Assembly (NCBI RefSeq): GCF_037975235.1
Contig: NZ_CP150241.1
Span: 3,410,001 to 3,474,000 of the forward strand
Origin: Paenibacillus sp. FSL R5-0341
GTDB lineage: Bacteria > Bacillota > Bacilli > Paenibacillales > Paenibacillaceae
Direction: 5' to 3'
Length of the DNA stretch: 64,000 nt
This document shows positions 28,901 through 36,654 of the stretch, piece after piece. The position numbers and the translations under genes are program-made. How positions within the stretch are numbered: the first letter of the stretch is position 1; each line of letters begins with the position of its first letter. The notes below the pieces were generated by a model. That model did not search any database. It was given only the letters and a program-made list of their open reading frames with translations, and had not been told where the DNA came from.

Positions 28901-29375
28901 CAATCAGTTCAAGCTGTATGAGAATGGTGAATTGATTAAGGAAATTTCTCTGGTCGATCAATCCCCGTCCGCCCAATCTGTTCAAGTTGATATTACTGGA
29001 AAGAAAAATGGTACCTATATCTATACTGGAGAATTAATTAATGCACTGGGTAAAACCATGAGCGTTCCGCTGACAGTCATCGTCACGGATGCTTCCCCGG
29101 GGCAAGCCGTTCTGTCGAACGACAACTGGGACGGTGACGGCAACTTTAATGTCACCATGAATCTGTGGTGGGGAACAAACGCAACCGAATACGAACTTTA
29201 CGAAAATGGTGTTTTGATTGACACACAATCGCTGCACTCACACTCTCCTGGTGCACAGTCTGCGGTTACTGCAATCTCTGGAAAGGCACCTGGAATCTAC
29301 GAGTATGAAGCTGTACTTCGTAATTCTTCAGGGGAAACCAGATCACACAAATTAAATGTGACTGTAAGAGAGTAA
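22992..29375 (+). CDS. Secreted multidomain rhamnogalacturonan lyase (PL11) with two CE12-type acetylesterase domains
   Basis: A 2127-residue exported enzyme with a signal peptide ending near PARAES. Residues about 40-640 are a PL11 rhamnogalacturonan lyase beta-propeller ([20 protein letters not shown], repeated [16 protein letters not shown] loops, RLGVAWQN). Then come a beta-sandwich (about 655-785), an SGNH esterase with GDST (Ser798) and D980-x-x-H983, a lectin-like beta domain (about 1028-1236), a small helical repeat, a second sandwich (about 1318-1455), a second SGNH domain with SDST (Ser1472) and D1644-x-x-H1647, Ig-like or OmpL47-like modules (about 1687-1840), a second helical repeat, and two tandem C-terminal beta modules of about 95 residues like chitinase-A N-terminal domains (both contain VTMNLWWG). 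By family it cleaves the rhamnogalacturonan-I backbone and removes its acetyl groups. AAGGAGG precedes the ATG; a cre site lies upstream. Confidence 0.9.
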   Translation: MNRRKGSIQKSIFVSLLALLMVISLVIPPAPARAESSSSLPGRQGEYLNRGLVAVLVDNGVFLSWRYLNNDPDNIAFNIYKNGTKVNASPISDVTNYVDTTGFDSSQYQISTVIAGKEQMQPEVASVWHNDYLPIPLDKPADGRTKDGGTYTYYAGDASVADLDGDGEYEIVFLWSPSNSKDNSQAGYTGNVYIDAIKLDGTKLWRIDLGVNIRAGAHYTQLMVYDLDGNGKAEVVVKTADGTKDGQGTVIGDGTKDYRNEGGYILSGPEYLTLFDGETGAAVSTVDYDPPRGNVSDWGDGYGNRVDRFLGAIAYLDGTKPSVVMSRGYYTRTVLVAYDYVGGELVKRWTFDTNEAGSQYQSQGNHNLSVLDADNDGKDEIMFGALAIDDDGSLLYSTGLGHGDAMHAGQLDPNREGYQVVSVHEHSDAAYGLEMRDAATGEILWGEKTGFDTGRGMSADIDPNYPGYESWATTITNGQSVPVTNTYSAAGEAIYTAEEGPKTANFAIWWDGDLQRELFDHEWDNNTAKGIPLIYKWDYENKKLDEIFRATGTLTNNHTKGNPALQADILGDWREELLLRSEDSSEYRLYTTTIPTDYRIPTLMQDPVYRLGVAWQNVAYNQPPHTGFYLGAEATAFPKADLALTREAEMPEQVYRFDFGTETASGNTAIQDTLYTQETGYGFKDTSGVTVGVNEVSVATGTTFAVDLPNGNYKVTLRLGNDAHDSNVGVKSEFVQKLAVTNVTAGTPLEYSYDVALVDGQLDLLFTGTAIDIQDVLIEKYPEKAAGAATTIYMAGDSTMQSYSVMQAPQEGWGQQFGRYFSNGAVIVNDAIGGRSSKSFMVDGRLDTILQRIKPGDFFFISFGHNDASAGIPDRYASPEDYKIYLARYVNGAKQRGATPVLLTPVGRRDFNTVTQEFNVSFPAYVQAAKEVAEELDVPLIDLSKLSIAYYDKIGNTATEKVFLYANPGEYPKYPNGINDNTHFSSYGAQKIAGLVAGAVKDLELSISSLVIDPDITEPEPEPEIQLYEEDFEGDATNYQYAMVNATGIAGTMTGTVVEQSGNKVLSVAGSGSGNRAKVFRLFDAVNGDQVNVNFDWQSGNVSAYPSEGHLTVQDSNENALFTLFTKTGSTKIHYFVGAYNPDYGTGDTAIPEGGTATDISKNQWVNVDATVNFAEKTLDLTLTNIADPTVTQTIADISLSSAAYADNVRSMRFLGTRKGGGGTLNWTTQIDNVRIEGTQLSSEGGDQTALIALYDEIKALDLSDYTDASKAVVNRALAAAEAIFNTEATQAQVDHALNMLTVAKDSLTSEPGEEINEYKFDFGSGGAADGYIKVDAKRAYIEGNGYGFADTALIKDENRETGDSLKEDFTRVNGTSFLVEMEPANYRVTMTIGDTQESTSANVVVEQMTKLPLTSIAKGEFKEITYDIALIDGVFNFNFTGNAPKINALKLERLPDHSASDKPVIYLASDSTVANYAENYRPQAGWGETLGGYFDANEVSIDNRAVGGLSSKTFLVGGYLNDILLDIHEGDYLFMQWSHNDSTPSRPERYLTPEQFKVYLKEYIDGALQRGAIPVLVTPVNRRDFTGEVLNKSFPEYVQAMKETAQETDTLIIDLNQASWEHFQELGTEGTKSIFMWVGTTEDNTHLQMNGAIKVSELVARLVKELNITLSDFVTLEGESPEQEAPHTTATVEGESQNGWYTSPVQVTFAATDKDSEIEGTYYQINGGETVSGTQLTLTEEGTHTITYWSVDVDGNKESEQSLSISIDLVPPTIEIQGQTEYTIDQHVEIGYTASDTGSGVAEPEGVLLDTPAYTLEPGLNHVTATVSDLAGWEQTVEYSFAVIATFDSLINLTNAFADESIDPNAGALADQLANTLQQAEQAANDREGAKARQLLASYGNDVQAARGTVFSDEQADVLLKWEEWLHQGTPLANGAPGTPVLSDNNGYDTGLKDGDYTVTMNLWWGNNGNQFKLYENGELIKEISLVDQSPSAQSVQVDITGKKNGTYIYTGELINALGKTMSVPLTVIVTDASPGQAVLSNDNWDGDGNFNVTMNLWWGTNATEYELYENGVLIDTQSLHSHSPGAQSAVTAISGKAPGIYEYEAVLRNSSGETRSHKLNVTVRE

Positions 29376-29380
29376 GGTAC

Positions 29381-29435
29381 GCATATAAAAAGTGCTATTC
29401 CTCATCATTTTGAGGAGTAGCACTTTTTTATATGC
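29381..29435. terminator. Long bidirectional terminator after the lyase gene
   Basis: GCATATAAAAAGTGCTA pairs with TAGCACTTTTTTATATGC (one bulge), with an inner CCTCA/TGAGG stem. It lies immediately after the lyase stop and ends in a T run. Confidence 0.8.
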
Positions 29436-29443
29436 ACTCAGCA

Positions 29444-29480
29444 TGAAAGCGTTTGACTTATTTGAATATCAATCTATAAT
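29444..29480 (+). promoter_or_regulatory. SigA promoter of yesM-like gene, overlapping a cre-like site
   Basis: TTGACT at 29453 and TATAAT at 29475 are spaced by 16 bases. The -35 box overlaps TGAAAGCGTTTGAC (29444), which keeps the left half and core of a cre site but misses the right half. The transcript would carry a leader of about 125 bases. Confidence 0.6.
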
Positions 29481-29550
29481 GATGAAAGGAAATTGGACTT
29501 GGACGAGGCCTATGGAGAAAACGATAACCGGCATAGCTGTATGTATATTC

Positions 29551-29583
29551 ACAGCAAGCTTCCATACGCAGGAGGCTTGCTGT
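29551..29583 (+). promoter_or_regulatory. Leader hairpin before the sensor kinase gene
   Basis: ACAGCAAGCTTCC pairs with GGAGGCTTGCTGT (one G-U pair) around ATACGCA, then TTTCATTTT. It sits between the promoter and the ATG and could act as an attenuator or a stabilising leader structure. Low certainty. Confidence 0.4.
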
Positions 29584-29611
29584 TTCATTTTCAGAAGGAG
29601 AATCGGTCCCC

Positions 29612-31324
29612 ATGACACTCAAAAAAAGAATCTTTTTATTGTTCTTTCTCAGTGCGTTTATCCCCTTCATCAGCATATTTGCGATCTCTTACTATACCAT
29701 TGACTCCATTTTCGCAAATAAGATCGATGATGGCATTCGCAGCAATTTACAGCAGGTGACATCTTCATTGGAGAATTCCATCACCAATCTGAATCACGTT
29801 ACGCAGCAATTATCTTACGGTGGTACTGTAGGCAAAAGGTTGGATGAATTTTTGAATCCGTCCTCCGATATTTTCGAATTAATCGAGGCCAGGGACGAAT
29901 TAAAGAGCGAGTTAAGTGTGGTCACGTTTACCAATCCGAATATCGGATTGACCTTATATTATTTCCAGAAAGAAGACACTACGCAGTTCGGCAACTTTCC
30001 GATTAAGGATCATTTTTCTCCTGAGTCTTTGCCGGTGCTCTTCCAAACTTATGGCATTAAGTATTATGGTCCCCATATCAGCATGAACCGATTTGATGAC
30101 CAACTTGTTCTCTCTGCTGTGCGAAAAGTACAACTGCCCAAAAGGGACGACGTGTACATATACGTAGAATCCGGCTTTCGCCTTACACAGGATATCTTAG
30201 GTTACAATCAATACAACGGTGCATTATCTCATCTCATTCTGGATGGTACAGGAAACATTGTGTACAGTGAAATACCGGAGGCCATGAAGGTCGGAGAGAA
30301 TTTCTCCAGCTTAACGGTCGATCCTGCCAAGGACGGAATATCTCGAGGGTATCACTGGTTCAAGGAGGATTCCTCACAGAAATGGAGCGTCGTATCGGTC
30401 ATTTCGCAGGCTCAATATCAACAGGAGAAAAACCAGTGGTTGCTTCAAATTTTGCTGGTCGCTTTATTTTTCCTCGGCTTTACCGTGTTTCTTGCTTGGC
30501 TTCTGTGGAAGATGGTTTACAAACCACTTGGCCTGTTCCATTCGGAAATCAACGGGATGTCCAAAAATCCACAACGAACAGTGAGCCGAGCTCGCACTCA
30601 GATTCCCGAATTTGATTTTCTACTCAGTGAATTTTCGAATATGCAGCATCAAATTGGTGACCTCTTCACGGAAGTGCAGCAGAAAGAGAAGATTCGTGCA
30701 GACCTGGAAGTGGAAAAGCTGCTCTATCAGATCAACCCGCACTTTCTGATGAATACGCTGGATACAGTGCACTGGCTGGCGGTCATGAACGGACAAGGGG
30801 AGATCGACAAGCTGGTGCAATCATTGAACAAGTTACTCTATTACAACCTGGGCAAATTAGGGCAAGTATCCACCATGGAAGAGGAGATCGATGCGCTAAG
30901 GCAGTATCTGATTTTGCAGCAAATTCGCTATGACTTTGAATTTGACGTCCGCATTACTGCAGATGAGCAAGTGCTTCAAATTCCTGTGCCTCGCTTTATT
31001 CTGCAACCGCTGGTTGAAAATTCGCTATATCATGGATTGAGTGACGAAGGGTTTATTCAAATTGAAGTGACATGCACTGCAACACTAAATATTATGATCC
31101 AAGATAATGGAGCAGGTATGACCGAGGAAACCATTCATAATCTGCTGAACAATCGTGTAGCTGAACATCAAAAAGTAGGAATGGGTATCGGACTCAATTA
31201 CGTTCACCGCATGTTGAAGGCACAGTACGGGGATCAAGCACAACTGGTAATCGAGAGTAAATTGGGTACCGGGACAAGCATACTGCTTGTATTGCCTATT
31301 AAAGGAGAAGATATCTCGTCATGA
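29612..31324 (+). CDS. YesM-type sensor histidine kinase
   Basis: A 570-residue membrane kinase. Transmembrane helix 1 (about 8-30) and helix 2 (about 285-305) flank an extracellular sensor of about 255 residues. Then come a HAMP-like segment and the His_kinase domain with LLYQINPHFLMNTLDTV (His377), followed by the ATPase N box (PLVENSLYHGL) and DNGAGM. The gene overlaps the YesN-type regulator by four bases (ATGA). Such kinases usually sense sugars, often with the adjacent solute-binding protein, and control the transporter genes that follow. The direct ligand is not known. Confidence 0.92.
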   Translation: MTLKKRIFLLFFLSAFIPFISIFAISYYTIDSIFANKIDDGIRSNLQQVTSSLENSITNLNHVTQQLSYGGTVGKRLDEFLNPSSDIFELIEARDELKSELSVVTFTNPNIGLTLYYFQKEDTTQFGNFPIKDHFSPESLPVLFQTYGIKYYGPHISMNRFDDQLVLSAVRKVQLPKRDDVYIYVESGFRLTQDILGYNQYNGALSHLILDGTGNIVYSEIPEAMKVGENFSSLTVDPAKDGISRGYHWFKEDSSQKWSVVSVISQAQYQQEKNQWLLQILLVALFFLGFTVFLAWLLWKMVYKPLGLFHSEINGMSKNPQRTVSRARTQIPEFDFLLSEFSNMQHQIGDLFTEVQQKEKIRADLEVEKLLYQINPHFLMNTLDTVHWLAVMNGQGEIDKLVQSLNKLLYYNLGKLGQVSTMEEEIDALRQYLILQQIRYDFEFDVRITADEQVLQIPVPRFILQPLVENSLYHGLSDEGFIQIEVTCTATLNIMIQDNGAGMTEETIHNLLNNRVAEHQKVGMGIGLNYVHRMLKAQYGDQAQLVIESKLGTGTSILLVLPIKGEDISS

Positions 31325-32724
31325 TTAAGGTATTGATTGTAGATGATGATAAGCTGGTACGCAAAGGCATTAGCTCTGCGATGCCATGGAACGAGTTCAA
31401 CATGGAGGTTGTAGGAGAGGCCAGCAACGGAGCGAAAGCACTAGATTTCCTGAAATCCCAGCCGGTCGATCTGATGTTGACGGATCTTGCGATGCCGGTC
31501 ATGTCGGGGATTGAACTGATGCGAGCTGCGAGGCAGCTCTATCCGGAACTTCATATCGTTGTGTTAACACTGCATCAGGATTTCGATTATATCCAGGAAG
31601 CGCTCAGGCTGGGAGCCATCGACTATATAGCCAAAGTACAACTGGAGAAAGAGCAATTCGAACATGTTCTGGATCGAATACATACCCGAATTAGCGGGTT
31701 GACGAACACGATAAGAAAGATGCCTACACTGAATGAGATTAATATCCATTATTCCAATGTGTATGCACTTGTTTCCCAGGATCGCAAATTGGAACATAAG
31801 TGGCCAATGGAGCTAACTTCACTTGAAGATGAGGTTAAGTGGGAGATTGAGCGTAATAGCTGCATGTGGGCTGCACCCCCGTCAGAAGAGGATCAACTAT
31901 TTCATCAATTGAAGGATTCCCTGGATCAAATCCCACAAAGTACGTTATTGGTTCTGACGGATGTACAAGATCGCACGTGGTCGCAAATTAAAAGCTGGAT
32001 TATGAATTATACAGAGACGTCTTTATTCTATGCGTACAACCCCAATAACCAAGTTATTACTGTTTCGATGAATGAGGCGGATACATTTTCAAAAGAACCG
32101 CAGGATGAAGACATTGACCGGATTAAGCAAAGTTGGTTCCAAACACCTTGGACCCACCATGACAGCTACTACAACCAACTTGTTGACCAGTTCAAATCAT
32201 TACGATTACATAAAGGTCATTTGATGGGATTGCTGTATTCGATCGTGATGGAGTGGAACCATCTTTTTGCCCAAACTACCCTTGGAAGAATCTCGATGAT
32301 CCATTCCTTCGAGTCTTGGTATGAGCTTGAAGAATGGATCAAGCAGACAGCTGCTGGCATTCGAAAGGCCGATGAACAGACTTCATATTCACAGGAAATT
32401 ATCGATGCCGTGAAAAAAGCAGTGATGATCGTGCAGCAGGATTTGGAGCAGGCCCATACGGCCTCCGGTCTCTCGCAACAACTCAATATCAGCCGAAGCT
32501 ACTTCAGTCAATGTTTCAAAGATCTGATGGGAAAAACCTTTAATGAGTACTCCCGATTCATCCGGGTAGAGAAGTCTAAAGAGTATTTACTCAATACCAA
32601 CAACACAATTTTCTGGATTGCTGAGCGAGTGGGGTATACGGATGAGAAATATTTCAGTCGGATTTTTCGCGAACTGACAGGCCTTCTCCCAAGCGAGTAT
32701 CGGCAGCAAGGCCGAGGGAATTAG
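31321..32724 (+). CDS. YesN-type response regulator with AraC DNA-binding domain
   Basis: A 467-residue regulator. The receiver carries Asp9/Asp10, phosphoacceptor Asp55 (LMLTDLAMPVMSG) and the switch lysine in DYIAKVQLEK. A middle segment of about 230 residues links it to the AraC double helix-turn-helix near the C-terminus (LSQQLNISRSYFSQCFKDL and IAERVGYTDEKYFSRIFREL). It is translationally coupled to the YesM-type kinase and should activate the sugar transporter operon 253 bases downstream. Confidence 0.93.
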   Translation: MIKVLIVDDDKLVRKGISSAMPWNEFNMEVVGEASNGAKALDFLKSQPVDLMLTDLAMPVMSGIELMRAARQLYPELHIVVLTLHQDFDYIQEALRLGAIDYIAKVQLEKEQFEHVLDRIHTRISGLTNTIRKMPTLNEINIHYSNVYALVSQDRKLEHKWPMELTSLEDEVKWEIERNSCMWAAPPSEEDQLFHQLKDSLDQIPQSTLLVLTDVQDRTWSQIKSWIMNYTETSLFYAYNPNNQVITVSMNEADTFSKEPQDEDIDRIKQSWFQTPWTHHDSYYNQLVDQFKSLRLHKGHLMGLLYSIVMEWNHLFAQTTLGRISMIHSFESWYELEEWIKQTAAGIRKADEQTSYSQEIIDAVKKAVMIVQQDLEQAHTASGLSQQLNISRSYFSQCFKDLMGKTFNEYSRFIRVEKSKEYLLNTNNTIFWIAERVGYTDEKYFSRIFRELTGLLPSEYRQQGRGN

Positions 32725-32768
32725 CAGCCGACAGCTTCCTGTTTTAGGAGCTGCCGGCTTTTGTTTTT
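32723..32768 (+). terminator. Rho-independent terminator after the YesN-type gene
   Basis: AGCCGACAGCTTCCT and AGGAGCTGCCGGCT pair with one mismatch around GTTTT, then a T-rich tail. It overlaps the stop codon region. Confidence 0.75.
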
Positions 32769-32922
32769 AATCAAAAATAAGCGTAGTTAGACGAATGTAG
32801 TTCAGTAGGTAGGGTAAATGCTCACAAACTAAACCGTGCTTTATAATACCGACTGAAACTGTAACCATTTCTCTATCCAAACGGACGTGTAATCCCTATC
32901 TCGATGGACCTTCACTCCATTT

Positions 32923-32941
32923 TATAATGAAAGCGTAAACA
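32923..32941 (+). promoter_or_regulatory. -10 box and cre-like site of the sugar transporter operon
   Basis: TATAAT (32923) abuts TGAAAGCGTAAACA (32928-32941), which differs from the cre consensus at one position. A CcpA site over the transcription start would repress directly. I see no convincing -35, consistent with a promoter that needs activation by the YesN-type regulator. Confidence 0.5.
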
Positions 32942-32976
32942 TAATTGATATTTAGAATAAAGGGGAATCGAACTAG

Positions 32977-34713
32977 ATGAGAACAAAATGGTCTATGAAA
33001 AGCAAGCTGATGACGAAGCGTCTGGCCGTGCTGTCCATGTCTGCCTTGATGGTGGCAACCCTCGCGGCATGCGGGAGCTCTTCCAATCCTCCTACTGCAG
33101 AGGAAGCAGGCAAATATGAGGTAACGCCAGGAGATCCATTCAGTGCCTATAAAGATGAGATTACCGTAACCATGGGACGGGTAACCACAGCCAACCCGAA
33201 ACTGCCAGCTGGTGATACTTATGAGAACAACGCATATACGAGGCTGGTCAAAGACACGTTTAACGCTCAGATTACAGATCAATTTGAAGCCAATGGCGAA
33301 GATTATAGCCGTCAGGTTTCGCTTGCCATCGCATCCGGGGAATTGCCCGACATGATGCGTGTTGATTCCAAAGATGAACTGAAAGAGCTGGTGGATAACG
33401 ACCTGATTGAGGATCTGACGTCCATTTACGATCAATATGCCACGGATAATATCAAGCAGATGTACGATTCCTATGATGGACGTGCATTAGACAATGCAAC
33501 GATTGATGGACGTTTGATGGGCCTTCCGGCGACTTCCCTGGATTCCGCACCAACGATGGTTTGGGTCCGTCAAGATTGGCTCGATCTGCTGGGGATTCAA
33601 CTGGATGCAGACGGAGACGGCGCCCTTTCACTGGATGAAGTGGAAAAGACAACGCTGGAATTCCTGAAAAGAGATCCTGGCCAATCCGGGAACCCGGTAG
33701 GTATTCCTTTTGTGAACACGATGAACACAACAGATTATAATGGCTCTGCTTATACGATGCTGGGTGTGGCCTCAACCGAGGGAGCCTTTCCGCAATATTG
33801 GATGAATGGTGAAGACGGCAAAATTGTGTATGGTTCCACGACAGAAGAAACGAAGAAGATGCTGGGCACCATGGCGGATTGGTTCAAGAATGGTATCATT
33901 GACCCACAATTTGGAACCCGCACGTTTGATGATATTACCGCACTCTACGCCAACGGTCAAAGCGGTATCGCCTTTGGACCGTGGCATATTCCTGACTGGG
34001 GACTGATCAGCGCGAAGCAGATGGATAAAAATGCGAAATTCTCGGCTTACACACTGGAGGATGCAAACGGCAAGGTCAACGTGGCTCATGCCAATCCATC
34101 CAATCAGTTTATCGTGGTGAGAAAGGGATATGAACATCCTGAACTGGCCGTTAAGATTCTTAACCTGTTCTACGATAAACTGGCCAATGATAAAAATGTC
34201 GCAACAACCATGCCGGAAGCTGCCAAGTATCAGGAGACCGGGGTAGACGGTTCCACAAGACCGTTTAATATCGAAGTCAATTCGGCTACATCGCTGCTCG
34301 ATGATTACTCGGACGTTGTTCGCGGGATTAAAGGAGAAATTTCCCTGGATGAAGTTCGCACAACCGAATCGAAGAACAATATCGGAAGCATCAAAACCTA
34401 TTTGAGTGACATGGATATGGATGATGTGACTGCTTGGTCGAAATATCATTCACGGATCAACGGAGTTGGACTGATCGACAAACTGACACAGGAAAACAAA
34501 TTCGTCTGGATGACACCTGCGTTCTCTGGCACTACACCAAGTATGAAACAGACGTGGGCTAATCTGACGAAGTTGGAGCAGGAATCGTTTATCAAAATTG
34601 TCACGGGTTCAGAACCGCTCGAGTACTTCGATACATTCGTCAGCAATTGGAAGAAACAAGGTGGTGATCAAGTCATTCAAGAAATTGAAGACGAGATCGC
34701 ATCGAAACAATAG
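32977..34713 (+). CDS. ABC transporter sugar-binding lipoprotein with EF-hand loop
   Basis: A 578-residue solute-binding protein of the large LipO/family-1 type common in Paenibacillus. The signal peptide ends in the lipobox LAACGSS. Residues 210-221 read DADGDGALSLDE, a canonical EF-hand calcium loop with ligands at positions 1, 3, 5, 7, 9 and 12. The gene heads an operon with two permeases and two alpha-glucosidases, so the ligand is probably an alpha-glucan oligosaccharide such as an isomalto- or malto-oligosaccharide. AAAGGGG precedes the ATG with rather long spacing. A GC-rich hairpin follows the stop. Confidence 0.9.
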   Translation: MRTKWSMKSKLMTKRLAVLSMSALMVATLAACGSSSNPPTAEEAGKYEVTPGDPFSAYKDEITVTMGRVTTANPKLPAGDTYENNAYTRLVKDTFNAQITDQFEANGEDYSRQVSLAIASGELPDMMRVDSKDELKELVDNDLIEDLTSIYDQYATDNIKQMYDSYDGRALDNATIDGRLMGLPATSLDSAPTMVWVRQDWLDLLGIQLDADGDGALSLDEVEKTTLEFLKRDPGQSGNPVGIPFVNTMNTTDYNGSAYTMLGVASTEGAFPQYWMNGEDGKIVYGSTTEETKKMLGTMADWFKNGIIDPQFGTRTFDDITALYANGQSGIAFGPWHIPDWGLISAKQMDKNAKFSAYTLEDANGKVNVAHANPSNQFIVVRKGYEHPELAVKILNLFYDKLANDKNVATTMPEAAKYQETGVDGSTRPFNIEVNSATSLLDDYSDVVRGIKGEISLDEVRTTESKNNIGSIKTYLSDMDMDDVTAWSKYHSRINGVGLIDKLTQENKFVWMTPAFSGTTPSMKQTWANLTKLEQESFIKIVTGSEPLEYFDTFVSNWKKQGGDQVIQEIEDEIASKQ

Positions 34714-34733
34714 ACATCCATGAACAGTAGCAG

Positions 34734-34756
34734 GGCTGCGATACGCAGCCTTTCTT
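34734..34756 (+). promoter_or_regulatory. Intercistronic hairpin between binding protein and permease
   Basis: GGCTGCG and CGCAGCC pair around ATA, followed by TTTCTTC. It lies between the binding-protein stop and the permease ribosome binding site. Such hairpins commonly let binding-protein mRNA accumulate above permease mRNA by partial termination or 3' protection. Confidence 0.55.
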
Positions 34757-34775
34757 CAACGAAAGGGGTTCATCC

Positions 34776-35690
34776 ATGAAACAGGGAAATTCGAAAATAA
34801 GGGGCCGGCTTGGCCCAGGCGCCATGTACCATATGATGATGTTGCCAGGCATTTTGTTTTTGCTTGTATTCAGTTATGTTCCAATGGTCGGCATCATTAC
34901 GGCATTTCAGGACTATATACCGGCCAAGGGCATGTTCGGCTCCGAATTTGTAGGCTTGAAGCATTTTATGTATATGTTCAAGCTGCCGGATATTGCGCAG
35001 GTCGTCAGCAATACGTTGGTCATTGCGATTGGCAAGATTCTGCTTGGAACGATGATGGCCATCATTTTTTCCGTTTTATTAAATGAAATTCGTATCAAAT
35101 ACGTCAAAAAATCCGTGCAGACGATTGTTTATCTGCCACACTTTCTATCCTGGGTTGTACTTGCATCCGTCGTTGTCAACATGTTCAGTTTGGATGGCAT
35201 TGTGAATCAAATGTTGGCGTTCTTTGGTCTGGAAAATATTAATTTCCTTGGTAGCAACACTTGGTTCCAGCCACTGATTATAGGTACAGACGTATGGAAA
35301 GAGTTTGGTTATAGCTCTATCGTCTATTTGGCAGCAATTACGTCCATTGATCCCGGTCTGTATGAAGCGGCAGGCATGGATGGAGCCAGTTGGTGGAGAA
35401 AAGTATGGCATATTACATTGCCAGGCATGCTGCCTATCATTCTGCTCATGGGTGTAATGAGCCTGACCAACATTTTGAGCGCCGGTTTCGATCAAGTCTA
35501 TAATCTGTATAACCCGATTGTCTATGAGTCAGGCGACATTCTGGATACCTATGTTTATCGGATCGGTCTCGTTGGGCGACAGTATAGCTTCGGTACAGCT
35601 GTTGGTTTGTTCAAATCCGTAATCGGCATTGTTTTGCTCTTGTCTGCCAACCAGTTGGCCAAAAAATATACGGATCGAAAAATATTCTAA
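34776..35690 (+). CDS. ABC sugar transporter permease, LplB/MalF-like
   Basis: A 304-residue membrane protein with six hydrophobic helices. The coupling EAA motif reads YEAAGMDGASWWRKVWHITLP. It pairs with the second permease to form the channel for the lipoprotein upstream. No ATPase gene is present in the operon, so a shared MsmX-like ATPase elsewhere in the genome is expected. AAAGGGG precedes the ATG. Confidence 0.92.
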   Translation: MKQGNSKIRGRLGPGAMYHMMMLPGILFLLVFSYVPMVGIITAFQDYIPAKGMFGSEFVGLKHFMYMFKLPDIAQVVSNTLVIAIGKILLGTMMAIIFSVLLNEIRIKYVKKSVQTIVYLPHFLSWVVLASVVVNMFSLDGIVNQMLAFFGLENINFLGSNTWFQPLIIGTDVWKEFGYSSIVYLAAITSIDPGLYEAAGMDGASWWRKVWHITLPGMLPIILLMGVMSLTNILSAGFDQVYNLYNPIVYESGDILDTYVYRIGLVGRQYSFGTAVGLFKSVIGIVLLLSANQLAKKYTDRKIF

Positions 35691-35703
35691 GGAGGCCAAA
35701 TCT

Positions 35704-36597
35704 GTGTCCTATTCTGCAAACTTCAAAGAACGAATTGGCCGGTTTGTCATCTATGCCATCGTTATTATGCTGGCATTGGTCTGCCTTCTTCCGCTATGGA
35801 ATATCGTTGCCATATCATTCAGCAGCAGCGAGGCTGTATCAGCAAATGCTGTAGGTCTCGTTCCGGTCAATTTTACAACCGCAGCGTATAGCAAAATTAT
35901 TGATGATGCACAGTTCTGGCGTTCCTTTGGCATCTCCATTTTACGTGTCGCGCTTACCCTTGCGCTTAATATGATTCTGATTATTTTGATGGCTTATCCA
36001 TTATCCAAATCAAAAAGGGATTTTAAAGGCAGAAACATTTATATGAATATCATGATTTTTGCCATGTTGTTCAGTGGAGGCATGATCCCGAGTTATCTGC
36101 TGATCAAAAACCTGGACATGCTGAATACGATTTGGGCACTGGTTCTGCCAGGCGCTGTCCCGATATTCAGTGTCATCCTCGTGATGAATTTCTTCTCCGC
36201 TGTACCTAAGGCGCTTGAAGAAGCAGCGTTCATCGATGGGGCGAATCCGCTTCAGGTCTTGTTCAAAGTGTATGTCCCTGTGTCCATTCCTGCATTGGCA
36301 ACTGTCGCCTTATTCAGTATCGTGGGGACATGGAATGACTTCTTCAACGGTTTGATTTATATGACTAAAGTCAGCAATTATCCGCTAATGACCTATATTC
36401 AGTCCCTTAACGTAAATATTGCCGATTTGCTTCAAGCCGGCACAAATTCCAGTGAACTCAGCAACCTGACTGAAATCTCGAACAAAAACCTGAACGCAGC
36501 CAAAATTGTAGTCGCTGTTATCCCGCTATTGCTGATTTATCCGCTGCTGCAAAAATACTTTGTGACTGGCATTGTCGTAGGATCGGTCAAAGAATAA
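35704..36597 (+). CDS. ABC sugar transporter permease, LplC/MalG-like
   Basis: A 297-residue membrane protein with six helices and the EAA motif LEEAAFIDGANPLQVLFKVY. The start is GTG at 35704, eight bases after AAGGAGG; the longer open frame overlaps the preceding permease and has no ribosome binding site. It is the second half of the transporter channel and ends just before the truncated alpha-glucosidase gene. Confidence 0.9.
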   Translation: MSYSANFKERIGRFVIYAIVIMLALVCLLPLWNIVAISFSSSEAVSANAVGLVPVNFTTAAYSKIIDDAQFWRSFGISILRVALTLALNMILIILMAYPLSKSKRDFKGRNIYMNIMIFAMLFSGGMIPSYLLIKNLDMLNTIWALVLPGAVPIFSVILVMNFFSAVPKALEEAAFIDGANPLQVLFKVYVPVSIPALATVALFSIVGTWNDFFNGLIYMTKVSNYPLMTYIQSLNVNIADLLQAGTNSSELSNLTEISNKNLNAAKIVVAVIPLLLIYPLLQKYFVTGIVVGSVKE

Positions 36598-36654
36598 CCT
36601 TAGAGAGGTTGAATACGCAGTTTTCAAGATCGAAACGGAGATGGCATCGGCGAC

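Noticed and set aside
29444..29457. TGAAAGCGTTTGAC as a full cre site
   Set aside because: The right half does not match the consensus; kept only as cre-like.
29392..29703. 103-residue frame between the lyase and kinase genes
   Set aside because: It covers the terminator, promoter and leader hairpin and overlaps the kinase start in another frame.
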